A stretch of DNA of 64,000 nucleotides from G963665925 sp963678925 (GTDB lineage Bacteria; Bacillota; Clostridia; Peptostreptococcales; Acidaminobacteraceae), in NCBI GenBank assembly GCA_963678925.1, contig OY787533.1, positions 4,092,001 to 4,156,000 of the forward strand. The letters run 5' to 3'. Both the position numbers and the translations under genes were made by a program. Shown here one piece after another: positions 1 through 8,706 of this stretch (its first letter is position 1; every line of letters begins with the position of its first letter). The notes beneath the pieces are model-generated. The model made no database searches. It saw only the letters and a list, made by a program, of their open reading frames with translations, and had not been told where the DNA came from.

Positions 1-926
1 TATTCTTGCGACCAGGCCATGACCTTATTAAGGAAGCTGGCGGTTTGCATAAGTTCATGAACTGGGACGGTGCAATCCTGACAGACAGTGGTGGATTCCA
101 AGTTTTCAGCCTTGGTGATTTGAGAAAAATCACAGAAGAGGGCGTAGAGTTCAGATCTCATATTGACGGCTCTAAGCATTTTATCAGTCCTGAAAAGGCT
201 GTTGAGATCCAAACGGCTCTTGGGTCAGATATCATGATGGCATTTGATGAGTGTGCGCCGTATCCTGCTGATCACGATTATGTGAAAAAGTCCCTTGAAA
301 GAACGACACGCTGGCTGGAGCGCTGTGTAAATGCCCATAAGAATACAGAGAATCAAGCTCTGTTCGGTATTATACAGGGTGGTATGTATGAAGACTTAAG
401 ACGCCAGAGTATTGAGGAAATCACGCAGTTTGATTTGCCGGGTTATGCAGTAGGCGGTTTGAGTGTTGGTGAGCCAAAGCCGCTCATGTATGAAGTGCTT
501 GAGTATACGACGCCGTATATGCCGAAAGACAAGCCGCGTTACCTGATGGGTGTTGGAAGTCCTGACTGCCTAATTGAAGGCGTTATACGCGGTATTGACA
601 TGTTTGACTGCGTACTGCCAACACGTATTGCACGAAATGGTACAGCCATGACTTCGCAGGGAAGAATTGCAATAAAAAACGCCAAGTATACACGTGATTT
701 CACACCACTTGATCCGGAATGTGATTGCTACACTTGTCGAAATTACTCGAAAGCTTATTTGCGTCATCTCTTCAAGGCAAATGAAATACTGTCTTCAAGA
801 CTCTTCACTTACCATAACATTCATTTCTTGATTAAACTCATGGAGCAGGTTCGTCAGGCAATTATGGAAGACAGACTTCTTGATTTCAGAAAAGAGTTCT
901 TCGAAAAATACGGTTATGAGTTATAA
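1..926 (+). CDS. tgt: Queuine tRNA-ribosyltransferase (5' end outside window)
   Basis: Exchanges guanine-34 of GUN-anticodon tRNAs for the queuosine precursor preQ1 in the cytoplasm. The reading frame is already open at base 1, so the N-terminus is missing; the visible ~308 residues start within the conserved block that includes LRPGHDLI. The family signature TDSGGFQVFSL, the GGLSVGEPKPLMYE loop, and the zinc site CDCYTC with its downstream His are all present, so the catalytic and zinc-binding parts look intact. Clostridia often place tgt just before yajC and secDF; here a chemoreceptor gene lies between. A strong terminator follows directly, so tgt ends its transcription unit. Confidence 0.96.
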   Translation, partial: FLRPGHDLIKEAGGLHKFMNWDGAILTDSGGFQVFSLGDLRKITEEGVEFRSHIDGSKHFISPEKAVEIQTALGSDIMMAFDECAPYPADHDYVKKSLERTTRWLERCVNAHKNTENQALFGIIQGGMYEDLRRQSIEEITQFDLPGYAVGGLSVGEPKPLMYEVLEYTTPYMPKDKPRYLMGVGSPDCLIEGVIRGIDMFDCVLPTRIARNGTAMTSQGRIAIKNAKYTRDFTPLDPECDCYTCRNYSKAYLRHLFKANEILSSRLFTYHNIHFLIKLMEQVRQAIMEDRLLDFRKEFFEKYGYEL

Positions 927-973
927 TATTAAGTAATTGCAGTACATTGAGGTCGCAATATCTCTTGTACTTT

Positions 974-1012
974 AAAAGCCCCTTATCTAGAAATACGGAT
1001 AAGGGGCTTTTT
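974..1012 (+). terminator. Rho-independent terminator after tgt
   Basis: A 14-bp stem (AAAAGCCCCTTATC and its complement) with a 10-base loop, ending in a T run. The following ~160 bases before the chemoreceptor are AT-rich; I see no clear promoter hexamers there. Confidence 0.9.
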
Positions 1013-1178
1013 AGTTAAAAAAATGACAAATACCCCAGAAAGTCCACATATTGGTATACGACTTAAGTAGGGATATCTGTAAAAAATTTATAAAATATTT
1101 TGTCGAATATAGTCGAAATTGTGAGAGTATGGTAATGTATTGGGTATATAGTATTTAAAGTCGATTGGGGGAATGTTT

Positions 1179-3158
1179 ATGAAAATGGGAATTCGTGGTA
1201 AATTGATAGCGCTATTTACAGTGGTGCTTGTGCTATCTTTGGGAACTGTTGGTGTTGGCTCTTACATGCAATCGTCGAGAATACTTGTCGATGAGCTTAG
1301 AGGGAACTCCGACTCTGTGTTGGGACTGATCTCCGATCAGGTTTATAATTATTTTCACATGTACCTGTCTTCTCTTAGTATGACAGGCGAGAATGACAAT
1401 GTTAAAGAAGTATACTCAAAATTCAATGCTCAAAATGATATGATGGCGACGTTTAAGGATTATATCAATGAGTATGATGATGTGCTCTATATCTATATGG
1501 GTACCGAGCGTAAGGACTTCTTCATCTGGCCTGAAACAGATCTGCCTGAAGGCTATGACCCAACGGGTCGCCCTTGGTATCAGCAGGCTGTTGCAGAAGA
1601 CAAGGCAATCTGGACTGACCCTTATGTAGACGCATTTACAGGAGATATGATTATTTCAGCAGCCATGCCGATTTACGATGGAAGAAACAAGTTCATCGGT
1701 GTGCTTGCGATTGACCTTTCCCTTGCAACACTTTCAGAAGACATTACAAGCATTAAAATCGGTGAAGAAGGATATCCATTCCTGTTTGACAACAACTACA
1801 ACCTTATGATTCACCCGGATCCTGAGAAGATAGGTCAACCGTCAGCTGTTCCAGAGCTTGAAGAATTTGTGAAGGCAGGAAAGACGGGCATACTTGATTA
1901 TCACTATGACGGCCAGGATAAAATGGCTGCCGTGACCTATGTTAAGGACATTGGATGGCCAATTGTTGGCAGTCTTCCAATTCATGAAGTCAACAGAAAA
2001 TCCTTTGGCATTTTGAAAGCCATCCTGTTTATTGGTCTGGTGACCCTATTTGTAGCGGCAATGATCAACAGGTTCTTTGCCAATACCATGGTTAAGCCAA
2101 TTCTACAACTTGGAAGCGAAATGGAGAAGGTTAAAAACGGAGACTTTACCGTACAGGCTTCAGTCAAAACCAATGATGAGCTTGGCCTCTTGTCCAGCAA
2201 CTTCAATGAAATGATTACACAGGTAAGAACGCTTGTAGCCAGCGCTAAGGATGTGGCACAGAAGGTTTCTGTATCTGCAACTGATCTGGCGGCGACATCG
2301 GAAGAAACAAGCGCACTTTCTACAGAGGTTTCCAAAACAGTGGATGAAATCGCGAAAGGTGCATCAGAGCAAGCTGGAGAAGCTGAAAAAGGTGCCCAAC
2401 TCGTATTTGGTCTTGATCAGAAATTCAGCAATCTGACGCAAGGAACATCAGAAATGGCGCACTCGGCTGAAGAAGCTATCACATCAAGTGCCAATGGTAT
2501 GAAGAGCGTGACAGAGCTGATGGAAAAAACACGAGAAAGCAATGAATCGTCTTCCAAAGTTGGCGATGCAATTACTGCTCTGACTGAAAAATCCAACAAC
2601 ATCGGTGTATTTGTTGAAACAATCAGCTCTATTGCTGAACAGACAAATCTGCTTGCGCTGAATGCTTCTATCGAAGCTGCAAGAGCCGGTGAACACGGTC
2701 GTGGCTTCGCAGTTGTTGCAGACGAAATCCGTAAGCTTGCAGAAGGCTCCAATGAAGCGGCTGAGGAAATCAGAAAAATCGTTGGCGAAATCATGGATGA
2801 AAACAAAAAGGCTCAGACAATTATGGCAGATGTAGAAGAAATCACTGAAAGACAGACCGACGCAGTACGTGGTGTTAATGATTCCTTCGAAATCATCTCC
2901 AAACTGATTGATGCTATTACAGAAAAGATTAGAGAGACATCTGTTTTCGTAAGTGAAATGACAGACGACAAAGACAACATTGTATCTGCAATTGAAAACA
3001 TCTCGGCGGTTTCGGAAGAAACTGCAGCCTCAACGGAAGAAGTCAGTGCATCTGTTGAGCAGCAGGCAAGTGCTGTAGATGAAGTTGCAAGATCTGCAGA
3101 AGAACTCAATCACCTAGCAGATTCACTCAATGAAGAAATCAGCAGATTCAAAGTATAA
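1179..3158 (+). CDS. Methyl-accepting chemotaxis protein with dCache sensor, probable amino-acid receptor
   Basis: Membrane chemoreceptor of 659 residues: TM1 near residues 10-30, an extracellular double-Cache domain to about 275, TM2 near 280-300, a HAMP domain, then the cytoplasmic signalling hairpin with the hallmark tip around SSIAEQTNLLALNASIEAARAGE. The sensor carries Tyr126, Arg131, Trp133, Tyr134, Tyr149, Asp151 and Asp179. Their spacing matches the amino-acid-binding motif known for PctA-type dCache_1 domains, with one extra residue before the last Asp. An ATG at 1173 is in frame, but the GGGGGA ribosome site leaves it one base of spacing, against seven for 1179. It stands alone between two terminators, inside the usual tgt-yajC neighbourhood. 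Confidence 0.93.
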   Translation: MKMGIRGKLIALFTVVLVLSLGTVGVGSYMQSSRILVDELRGNSDSVLGLISDQVYNYFHMYLSSLSMTGENDNVKEVYSKFNAQNDMMATFKDYINEYDDVLYIYMGTERKDFFIWPETDLPEGYDPTGRPWYQQAVAEDKAIWTDPYVDAFTGDMIISAAMPIYDGRNKFIGVLAIDLSLATLSEDITSIKIGEEGYPFLFDNNYNLMIHPDPEKIGQPSAVPELEEFVKAGKTGILDYHYDGQDKMAAVTYVKDIGWPIVGSLPIHEVNRKSFGILKAILFIGLVTLFVAAMINRFFANTMVKPILQLGSEMEKVKNGDFTVQASVKTNDELGLLSSNFNEMITQVRTLVASAKDVAQKVSVSATDLAATSEETSALSTEVSKTVDEIAKGASEQAGEAEKGAQLVFGLDQKFSNLTQGTSEMAHSAEEAITSSANGMKSVTELMEKTRESNESSSKVGDAITALTEKSNNIGVFVETISSIAEQTNLLALNASIEAARAGEHGRGFAVVADEIRKLAEGSNEAAEEIRKIVGEIMDENKKAQTIMADVEEITERQTDAVRGVNDSFEIISKLIDAITEKIRETSVFVSEMTDDKDNIVSAIENISAVSEETAASTEEVSASVEQQASAVDEVARSAEELNHLADSLNEEISRFKV

Positions 3159-3181
3159 AAGACATAGTTAAAGCAAGTTTG

Positions 3182-3222
3182 AGCGCCGTATCAGGAATTT
3201 CTGATACGGCGCTTGTGATTTT
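3182..3222 (+). terminator. Terminator after the chemoreceptor
   Basis: A perfect 13-bp stem (AGCGCCGTATCAG) with a 6-base loop and a weak T-rich tail. The ~220 bases up to yajC contain a TATAAT at 3345-3350, but I see no good -35 at the right distance. Confidence 0.75.
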
Positions 3223-3443
3223 ATAGAGCGTGTGACACGGGGAAACATGGAAGATGCGCAGGGTAAGATTGTGGTGGTGAGTCATTAGCCCTAGAAAATT
3301 CAATTGATGTATATAAAAAGGTACAAAAGTCTGTTCATATAGCTTATAATGGTAGAGACAGCTAAAATAATAAATAGAGGGATTTTGACATTGAAGTCGA
3401 ATTATTAAACGGGTATGTGACAGAATTAGAAGGAGGCTATTTT

Positions 3444-3692
3444 ATGGCATTTTCGCTTATTTACATTGCAGCGATTTTCGGTATTTTTTATTTCATGCTG
3501 ATTCGTCCTCAACAGAAGAAGGCGAAGCAAATGAAGGACATGCGTGAAAGCATCAAAGTTGGAGACACGGTGGTTACGATTGGCGGACTTGTAGGCAGAG
3601 TAATCCGAATCACAGATGACGATGTTATTCTTGATTGCGGTCCTGGAGAGCAAACCTTCAAAAAGTGGGCTATTGGAAGTGTTTCAGAATAA
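3444..3692 (+). CDS. yajC: Preprotein translocase accessory subunit YajC
   Basis: An 82-residue single-pass membrane protein that partners SecDF at the Sec translocon. The N-terminal helix is followed by the conserved FYFMLIRPQQKKAKQ junction and a small soluble domain (VGDTVVTIGGLVGRV). The ATG at 3444 follows AAGGAGG by six bases; the open frame reaches further upstream but without a better ribosome site. In many Clostridia yajC, scfA, scfB, secD and secF are neighbours, as here. A terminator hairpin follows, so scfA has its own promoter. Confidence 0.95.
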   Translation: MAFSLIYIAAIFGIFYFMLIRPQQKKAKQMKDMRESIKVGDTVVTIGGLVGRVIRITDDDVILDCGPGEQTFKKWAIGSVSE

Positions 3693-3712
3693 TTAAATCA
3701 GGTATACATATG

Positions 3713-3752
3713 AAGGATAGCATGCTGATAGGTCAGCCTGCTGTCCTTTTAT
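3713..3752 (+). terminator. Terminator after yajC
   Basis: An imperfect stem (AAGGATAGCATGCTGA pairing with the copy ending CTGTCC) with a 4-base loop, followed by TTTTATT. Confidence 0.75.
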
Positions 3753-3806
3753 TCATTATGGATTTTACATGTTGCTGCACAGAGGGCAAGTTGATCTAAA
3801 CTTAAC

Positions 3807-3835
3807 TGGTCAGCAGGCTGGACCTGTGCTATAAT
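3807..3835 (+). promoter_or_regulatory. Extended -10 promoter of scfA
   Basis: TGCTATAAT gives a perfect extended -10 (TATAAT at 3830-3835). A TGGTCA at 3807-3812 sits 17 bases upstream as a weak -35. It lies 30 bases before the scfA start. Confidence 0.7.
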
Positions 3836-3865
3836 TGGTATGTATTTACGAGAGGAGGATGAATA

Positions 3866-4006
3866 ATGAAACATATTAAAACACTTAATGCAGGTACTCT
3901 TAAGAAGACTGCTTCACACGGCGGATGTGGCGAGTGCCAGACATCTTGCCAGTCAGCTTGCAAGACTTCTTGTACAGTTGGAAACCAGGAATGTGAAAAC
4001 AAGTAG
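3866..4006 (+). CDS. scfA: SCIFF precursor peptide (six cysteines in forty-five)
   Basis: A 46-residue ribosomal peptide precursor of the SCIFF family, substrate of the neighbouring radical-SAM enzyme, which forms thioether crosslinks between cysteines and partner residues. The start MKHIKTLNAGTLKKTASHGG is the conserved leader. Six cysteines follow at residues 21, 24, 28, 32, 36 and 43. The ATG has a strong GAGGAGG site seven bases upstream. It has its own promoter and is followed by a terminator-like hairpin, which should give much more scfA than scfB transcript. SCIFF is nearly universal in Clostridia, so it is a good taxonomic marker. Its biological role is not settled. Confidence 0.95.
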   Translation: MKHIKTLNAGTLKKTASHGGCGECQTSCQSACKTSCTVGNQECENK

Positions 4007-4083
4007 TTTACATATACGTTGAGACATCAAGGTTTCAAATTGCAAGAAAGTGCGGGACTTTCCCGTCAAACGCGTACTTAAAA

Positions 4084-4124
4084 GACCAGCCCGCGTACAC
4101 GGAGCGTACGTAGCTGGTCGTTTT
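4084..4124 (+). terminator. Terminator or attenuator between scfA and scfB
   Basis: Outer stem GACCAGC/GCTGGTC with an inner CGTAC/GTACG stem, followed by GTTTTATTG. Partial read-through would keep scfB transcript below scfA. Confidence 0.75.
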
Positions 4125-4161
4125 ATTGTGTGCTCGAATATGGTGAGCGGGAACAAGCTCA

Positions 4162-4211
4162 CCTTTTTTGTGGTGCTGGAACAAAGCAAGGTTCCAGCAC
4201 CACAAAAAAGG
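4162..4211 (+). repeat. 21-bp perfect inverted repeat upstream of scfB
   Basis: The arms at 4162-4182 and 4191-4211 are perfect complements around an 8-base loop. Six Ts lie on the left outer side and six As on the right, the reverse of a terminator, so it does not look like one on either strand. It may stabilise or process the scfB message. Confidence 0.75.
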
Positions 4212-4300
4212 GTGGGAGTTGACTGAATGGCTGTTTTCCTGCACGGTTTTTGATTTTATGATTATGTAAGAACGTTCGATACTGAACGCTGGAGGTTGAA

Positions 4301-5656
4301 ATGATTCATAAGTTTGAACAAGGCGGCTTGTACATCGTTATCGATGTGAATAGTGGCGCCGTTCACGTTGTTGACGAGCTGGTATATGATCTGCTGGATC
4401 ATTATCCGCAAATAGATGCTGATGCAGCGGCTGAAAAGCTGCAGGGTAAATACGACGCTGCGGCGATCAAGGCTGCAGCGGAGGAAGTTGACGCCCTGAT
4501 TGAAGCGGAGCAGCTCTATTGTGAAGATCAATACATTCACAATATTGAGTTCAAGGAGAGAAAACCGGTTATCAAGGCCCTTTGTCTCCATGTTGCCCAT
4601 GACTGCAACCTAAGATGTAAATATTGCTTTGCATCTCAGGGTGACTACGAGAGTCATAGAAGCCTGATGGCACTTGAAACAGGAAAGAAAGCCTTCGATT
4701 TTCTGGTTGAACACTCAGGAAACCGAAGAAATCTTGAAGTGGACTTCTTCGGCGGTGAACCGCTCATGAATTTTGAAGTCTGCAAGGACCTGGTTACATA
4801 CGGAAGAGAACTTGAAAAGAAACACAATAAGAATTTCCGTTTTACCATGACAACGAATGGCGTACTGCTCGACGAAGAAAAAATGGCATATCTCAACGAA
4901 GAAATGCACAATGTCGTTCTGAGTGTCGATGGACGTCCAGCGGTGAATGACTTCATGCGTCCTGCCATCAATGGCGCAGGTTCATATGATGTGATTATGC
5001 CTAAATTCAAGAAAATGGTTGAAATGCGTGGAGACAAAATGTATTACATCCGTGGTACATTCACACGCTTTAATACAGACTTTGCCAAAGATATTCTGCA
5101 TATGGCAGATCAGGGGTTTGAGCAAGTTTCAATTGAACCTGTAGTGGCAGAGCCAAAGCATGATTATGCACTGAGAGATGAAGATCTTGATACGATCTTC
5201 AAGCAGTATGACGAGCTGGCTGAAGAAATCTTAGAGCGAAAAGGGACTGAAAAGAGCTTTAACTTCTTCCACTTTATGATTGACCTCAGTCAGGGCCCAT
5301 GTATTGTTAAACGTCTTTCCGGTTGCGGGGCAGGCGCGGAATACATTGCAGTCACACCAGAAGGCGACATTTATCCATGTCACCAGTTTGTAGGAAATGA
5401 AGATTTCAAAATGGGCAGTGTTCTCACTGGCGAAATGGATCGCAGCTTGAATGTTGATTTCAAGAATGCCCATGTCTACAATAAACCTGACTGTAAAGAA
5501 TGCTGGGCAAAATTCTATTGCTCAGGTGGTTGTCATGCAAACGCCTATAACTTTAATGATGACATCAACAAGCCTTACAGACTGGGTTGCGAGATGGAGA
5601 GAAAACGCCTTGAGTGTTCACTTTATATTCAAGCAAAGTTGATGACGGAGGAATAG
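4301..5656 (+). CDS. scfB: SCIFF radical-SAM thioether maturase
   Basis: A 451-residue radical-SAM enzyme with auxiliary clusters that crosslinks the scfA peptide. The N-terminal ~90 residues form a peptide-recognition (RRE-like) region starting MIHKFEQGGLYIVIDVNSGA. The SAM cluster motif is CNLRCKYC at Cys102, Cys106 and Cys109. The C-terminal SPASM region has the cysteine cluster CKECWAKFYCSGGC. The length and both motifs fit the six-cysteine peptide maturase family. A GGAGG site precedes the ATG. It lies 294 bases after scfA, beyond two hairpins, and the next gene starts two bases after its stop, suggesting co-transcription. Confidence 0.96.
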   Translation: MIHKFEQGGLYIVIDVNSGAVHVVDELVYDLLDHYPQIDADAAAEKLQGKYDAAAIKAAAEEVDALIEAEQLYCEDQYIHNIEFKERKPVIKALCLHVAHDCNLRCKYCFASQGDYESHRSLMALETGKKAFDFLVEHSGNRRNLEVDFFGGEPLMNFEVCKDLVTYGRELEKKHNKNFRFTMTTNGVLLDEEKMAYLNEEMHNVVLSVDGRPAVNDFMRPAINGAGSYDVIMPKFKKMVEMRGDKMYYIRGTFTRFNTDFAKDILHMADQGFEQVSIEPVVAEPKHDYALRDEDLDTIFKQYDELAEEILERKGTEKSFNFFHFMIDLSQGPCIVKRLSGCGAGAEYIAVTPEGDIYPCHQFVGNEDFKMGSVLTGEMDRSLNVDFKNAHVYNKPDCKECWAKFYCSGGCHANAYNFNDDINKPYRLGCEMERKRLECSLYIQAKLMTEE

Positions 5657-5658
5657 GC

Positions 5659-6162
5659 ATGATTAAAGAATTTCAAGGGATAACACCAAAAATTGACGAA
5701 ACGTGCTTTGTGGCGGAGACAGCTGTAGTCATAGGCGATGTGGAACTCGAGAAGAATGTGAACGTCTGGTATGGCACAGTAATTCGCGGCGATGTGAATT
5801 ATGTGCGTATTGGAGAGAATACAAACATTCAGGACAATACAGTGGTTCATGTTGAGAGCAATGGTCATCCAACGATTATCGGTAAGAATGTAACGATTGG
5901 TCACAGTGCGGTCATTCACGCATGTACTATTGGCGACAACTCACTGATTGGTATGGGAGCTATTGTACTTGATGGCGCTGAAATCGGCGAGAATGTCATT
6001 CTGGGCGCGGGCGCGCTGGTTCCTCCTGGGAAGAAGATTCCGAGCAATTGCCTGGCAGTTGGTTCACCTGCCAAAGTGGTCAGGGAACTTGGTGAAGACG
6101 AACTTGAAAAACGCATTATGCATGCTGAAAAGTATGTAGAACTAGCAGAGAAGCACAAGTAG
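5659..6162 (+). CDS. Gamma-class carbonic anhydrase family protein
   Basis: A 167-residue left-handed beta-helix protein built of hexapeptide repeats (for example IGENTNIQDNT, IGDNSLIGMGAIV). The three zinc-ligand histidines are present: one in DNTVVHVE and two in IGHSAVIHACTIG. RGDV near residue 44 is the conserved Arg-Asp pair. Family members act as carbonic anhydrases or metal-dependent acyl carriers; activity cannot be told from sequence. The ATG at 5659 follows GGAGGA; an upstream in-frame extension overlaps scfB and has no ribosome site. It lies between scfB and secD in the same direction. Confidence 0.9.
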   Translation: MIKEFQGITPKIDETCFVAETAVVIGDVELEKNVNVWYGTVIRGDVNYVRIGENTNIQDNTVVHVESNGHPTIIGKNVTIGHSAVIHACTIGDNSLIGMGAIVLDGAEIGENVILGAGALVPPGKKIPSNCLAVGSPAKVVRELGEDELEKRIMHAEKYVELAEKHK

Positions 6163-6214
6163 ACACAGTAAAAGGCGGTTATAGCCCGAGAAAAAGAAAA
6201 ACGGGGTGAAGACA

Positions 6215-7516
6215 ATGAAGCGTAATAGCTTTGCAGTATTTTTGATACTCACAGCAGTGATTGTGGGTTGTGTGGCGCTGGCATTCAGTGGTCTTTCAAT
6301 CGGTTCCATGCGTATTGATTCTGTTGAAGAGTCAATTAAGCTCGGTCTTGATATTGAAGGCGGCGTAGTTGTTGTATATGAAGCGCAGACAGAAGCTACT
6401 GGCAATGATCTTGCTAAAATAATGGATCAGTCCATCAGCGTTATCAGTAAGCGTGTAAACGAACTGGGCCTTACAGAGCCAATCATCACAAGACAGGGTG
6501 ACAAGCGCATCCGAATCGAGCTTCCTGGTGTTAAGAATATTCAGGACGCCGTAGACTCGATTGGTAAGACAGCACAGCTTCAGTTTGTTCTTGTAAATGC
6601 CGACAGTCAAGCGACAAGCGGTATGACAAGAGACATGTTTGAAGGCAAGGATCTCTTTAGCGGACAGGCTGTCAAAGACGCAAGCTATGGATATAGTGAC
6701 AAATACGGTCACACAGTTATGCTTAAGATGAATGACGAAGGCAAGGAACTCTTCAGAGAGGCAACGCTTGAGGCTTCGCAAATGTCTGCTTACGGTGGAC
6801 AGATTGCCATTCTTCTAGATGATGAAGTCATTTCTGCGCCATTTGCAAAAGAACAGATTCCAAATGGAGAAGCGGTAATCAACGGCAGCTTCACACAGGA
6901 AGGCGCAGCAAGTCTGGCAGCGCTTATCCGCGGTGGTGCACTGCCTGTTGAACTGAAAGAAATCCAGAGTTCTCTCATTGGTCCTACACTGGGCAAAAAC
7001 GCCCTGGACTCAGCGCTGAACGCAGCTAAAATCGGATTCATTCTGGTTATCCTATTCATGGTGATCTACTACCGTGTGCCAGGATTTGTTGCATCAATGG
7101 CACTGGTTCTGTACGCATGTCTGCTGCTGTTCACAATGATCGGCTTCGGTGCTACATTGACCCTGCCAGGTGTTGCGGGTATTGTTCTTTCGGTCGGCAT
7201 GGCCGTAGACGCCAATGTTATCATTTTTGAAAGAATCAAGGAAGAGCTGGCAAACGGCAAGACACTGCGTGCCTCTATTGATTCTGGTTTCTCAAGAGCC
7301 CTTAGAACCATTCTTGATGCCAATATTACAACATTTATAGCAGCGATTGTTCTCTTCTACTTCGGTGAAGGCCCAATTAAGGGCTTTGCTGTAACCCTAA
7401 TGATTGGTATCGTTATCAGTATGGTGACGGCAGTCGTTGTTACAAAGTCGATGCTGAGATCATCTATCGCGCTTAATGCCTTTAACAATAAGAAACTATT
7501 CGGAGCAAGGGGGTAA
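6215..7516 (+). CDS. secD: Protein translocase subunit SecD
   Basis: A 433-residue polytopic membrane protein which, with SecF, uses the proton or sodium gradient to pull secreted proteins through SecYEG. One N-terminal helix is followed by a periplasmic-type domain (LGLDIEGGVVVVYEA, ITRQGDKRIRIELPGV) and five C-terminal helices. The RND motif VGMAVDANVIIFERIKEE is intact. ATG 6215 has GGGGTGA seven bases upstream; an in-frame GTG at 6206 lies inside that site. secF starts five bases after the stop, so the two are co-translated. Confidence 0.96.
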   Translation: MKRNSFAVFLILTAVIVGCVALAFSGLSIGSMRIDSVEESIKLGLDIEGGVVVVYEAQTEATGNDLAKIMDQSISVISKRVNELGLTEPIITRQGDKRIRIELPGVKNIQDAVDSIGKTAQLQFVLVNADSQATSGMTRDMFEGKDLFSGQAVKDASYGYSDKYGHTVMLKMNDEGKELFREATLEASQMSAYGGQIAILLDDEVISAPFAKEQIPNGEAVINGSFTQEGAASLAALIRGGALPVELKEIQSSLIGPTLGKNALDSALNAAKIGFILVILFMVIYYRVPGFVASMALVLYACLLLFTMIGFGATLTLPGVAGIVLSVGMAVDANVIIFERIKEELANGKTLRASIDSGFSRALRTILDANITTFIAAIVLFYFGEGPIKGFAVTLMIGIVISMVTAVVVTKSMLRSSIALNAFNNKKLFGARG

Positions 7517-7521
7517 TACAG

Positions 7522-8415
7522 ATGAAGATTGCTGAGAATTTTAAAATCTGGTTTGCCATTTCCCTTGTAGTTATTGCTGCGGGACTCGGCAGTGCCATGT
7601 TCGCTGGACTAAATCTTGGAATTGATTTCACAGGCGGAACCATGATGCAGATTGACATGGGTCGTGTTGTTGAAGTTAAGGAAGTCAATGCTGTCATTGA
7701 TGAATTTGACCTAAGCCCTGATATCATCCATGCGGGAAGCGAAAAACAGGAAATCATCATTAAGACAAAAGCGTCGCTTTCAAACGCGGAGCGTACAGAA
7801 ATCTTTGCGAAAATGCAAGATGCCTTTGGTCTTGAAACAGAAGCCTTTATTGGTGCAGAACAGTTTGGACCTGCCATTGGTGATGAAATTCAAAACCGTG
7901 CGCTGATTGCTGTACTGCTTGCGTCAGTAGGTATGTTCATCTATATCATTTTCCGATTTGAAATGATTTATGGTGTCTCATCCATAATCGCACTGATGCA
8001 CGACGTGCTTGTGCTTGTGAGTATCTATGCACTTTTCAGAGTCCCTGTGAACTCATCGTTCATTGCGGCGATTCTGACAATCGTAGGTTACTCAATCAAT
8101 GATACGATTGTTGTATTTGACCGTGTTCGTGAAAATGTCAAGCGTATGGACAAAGCGACATACAATGAAATTGCCAATACGAGCCTGAAGCAGACAATCA
8201 CACGTTCAATCAATACGTCATTGACAACACTCGTTGTTATTGGATCCTTGTACGTGCTGGGCGTTGAATCTATCAAGGAATTTGCATTTCCGCTTATGGC
8301 AGGTGTCATTGTCGGAACATATTCTTCGATCTTTATTGCAAGTCCGATATGGGCGCTGTTCAAAACGGCTAAGAAGAATAAGAATCGCAGTTATCCAGTC
8401 AAAGAAGAAGCATAA
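7522..8415 (+). CDS. secF: Protein translocase subunit SecF
   Basis: The 297-residue partner of SecD. An N-terminal helix leads to the domain with LGIDFTGGTMMQIDM, then five transmembrane helices with the family motif GYSINDTIVVFDRVREN. The ATG follows secD closely with an AAGGGGG site at the end of secD. A terminator just downstream closes the unit. Confidence 0.96.
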   Translation: MKIAENFKIWFAISLVVIAAGLGSAMFAGLNLGIDFTGGTMMQIDMGRVVEVKEVNAVIDEFDLSPDIIHAGSEKQEIIIKTKASLSNAERTEIFAKMQDAFGLETEAFIGAEQFGPAIGDEIQNRALIAVLLASVGMFIYIIFRFEMIYGVSSIIALMHDVLVLVSIYALFRVPVNSSFIAAILTIVGYSINDTIVVFDRVRENVKRMDKATYNEIANTSLKQTITRSINTSLTTLVVIGSLYVLGVESIKEFAFPLMAGVIVGTYSSIFIASPIWALFKTAKKNKNRSYPVKEEA

Positions 8416-8457
8416 TCACAATAGGCATTTTTCATATTTGACCATCAAAGACGATTG

Positions 8458-8488
8458 GGACTACGGAGTCATACTCTGTAGTCCTTTT
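8458..8488 (+). terminator. Terminator after secF
   Basis: A 12-bp stem (GGACTACGGAGT with one G:U pair) with a 3-base loop and TTTT. Confidence 0.9.
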
Positions 8489-8706
8489 ACGTTTAATGTA
8501 CATTGATACGCTGATGAGGTCGGATATGCCGGTGTGTTTGTATATTGATTACATTCTTAAAGGATTGTATAAGGTATAGAATAGGTAAAAGAGGGTTGTC
8601 TATGAATTTGGGAGGGGGACAGGGATATACTGCAAGTAAATAATTGACCAAATGTACATGCGTAAAAAAACAATTCGTAGTATAATAATCGTCGAGGAGG
8701 TTGAAA

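Noticed and set aside
4162..4211. Rho-independent terminator
   Set aside because: The T run precedes the stem and an A run follows it on both strands, the opposite of a terminator.
8644..8686. Promoter of the second chemoreceptor (TTGACC and TATAAT)
   Set aside because: The spacer is 31 bases, far too long, and no other -35 fits the TATAAT.
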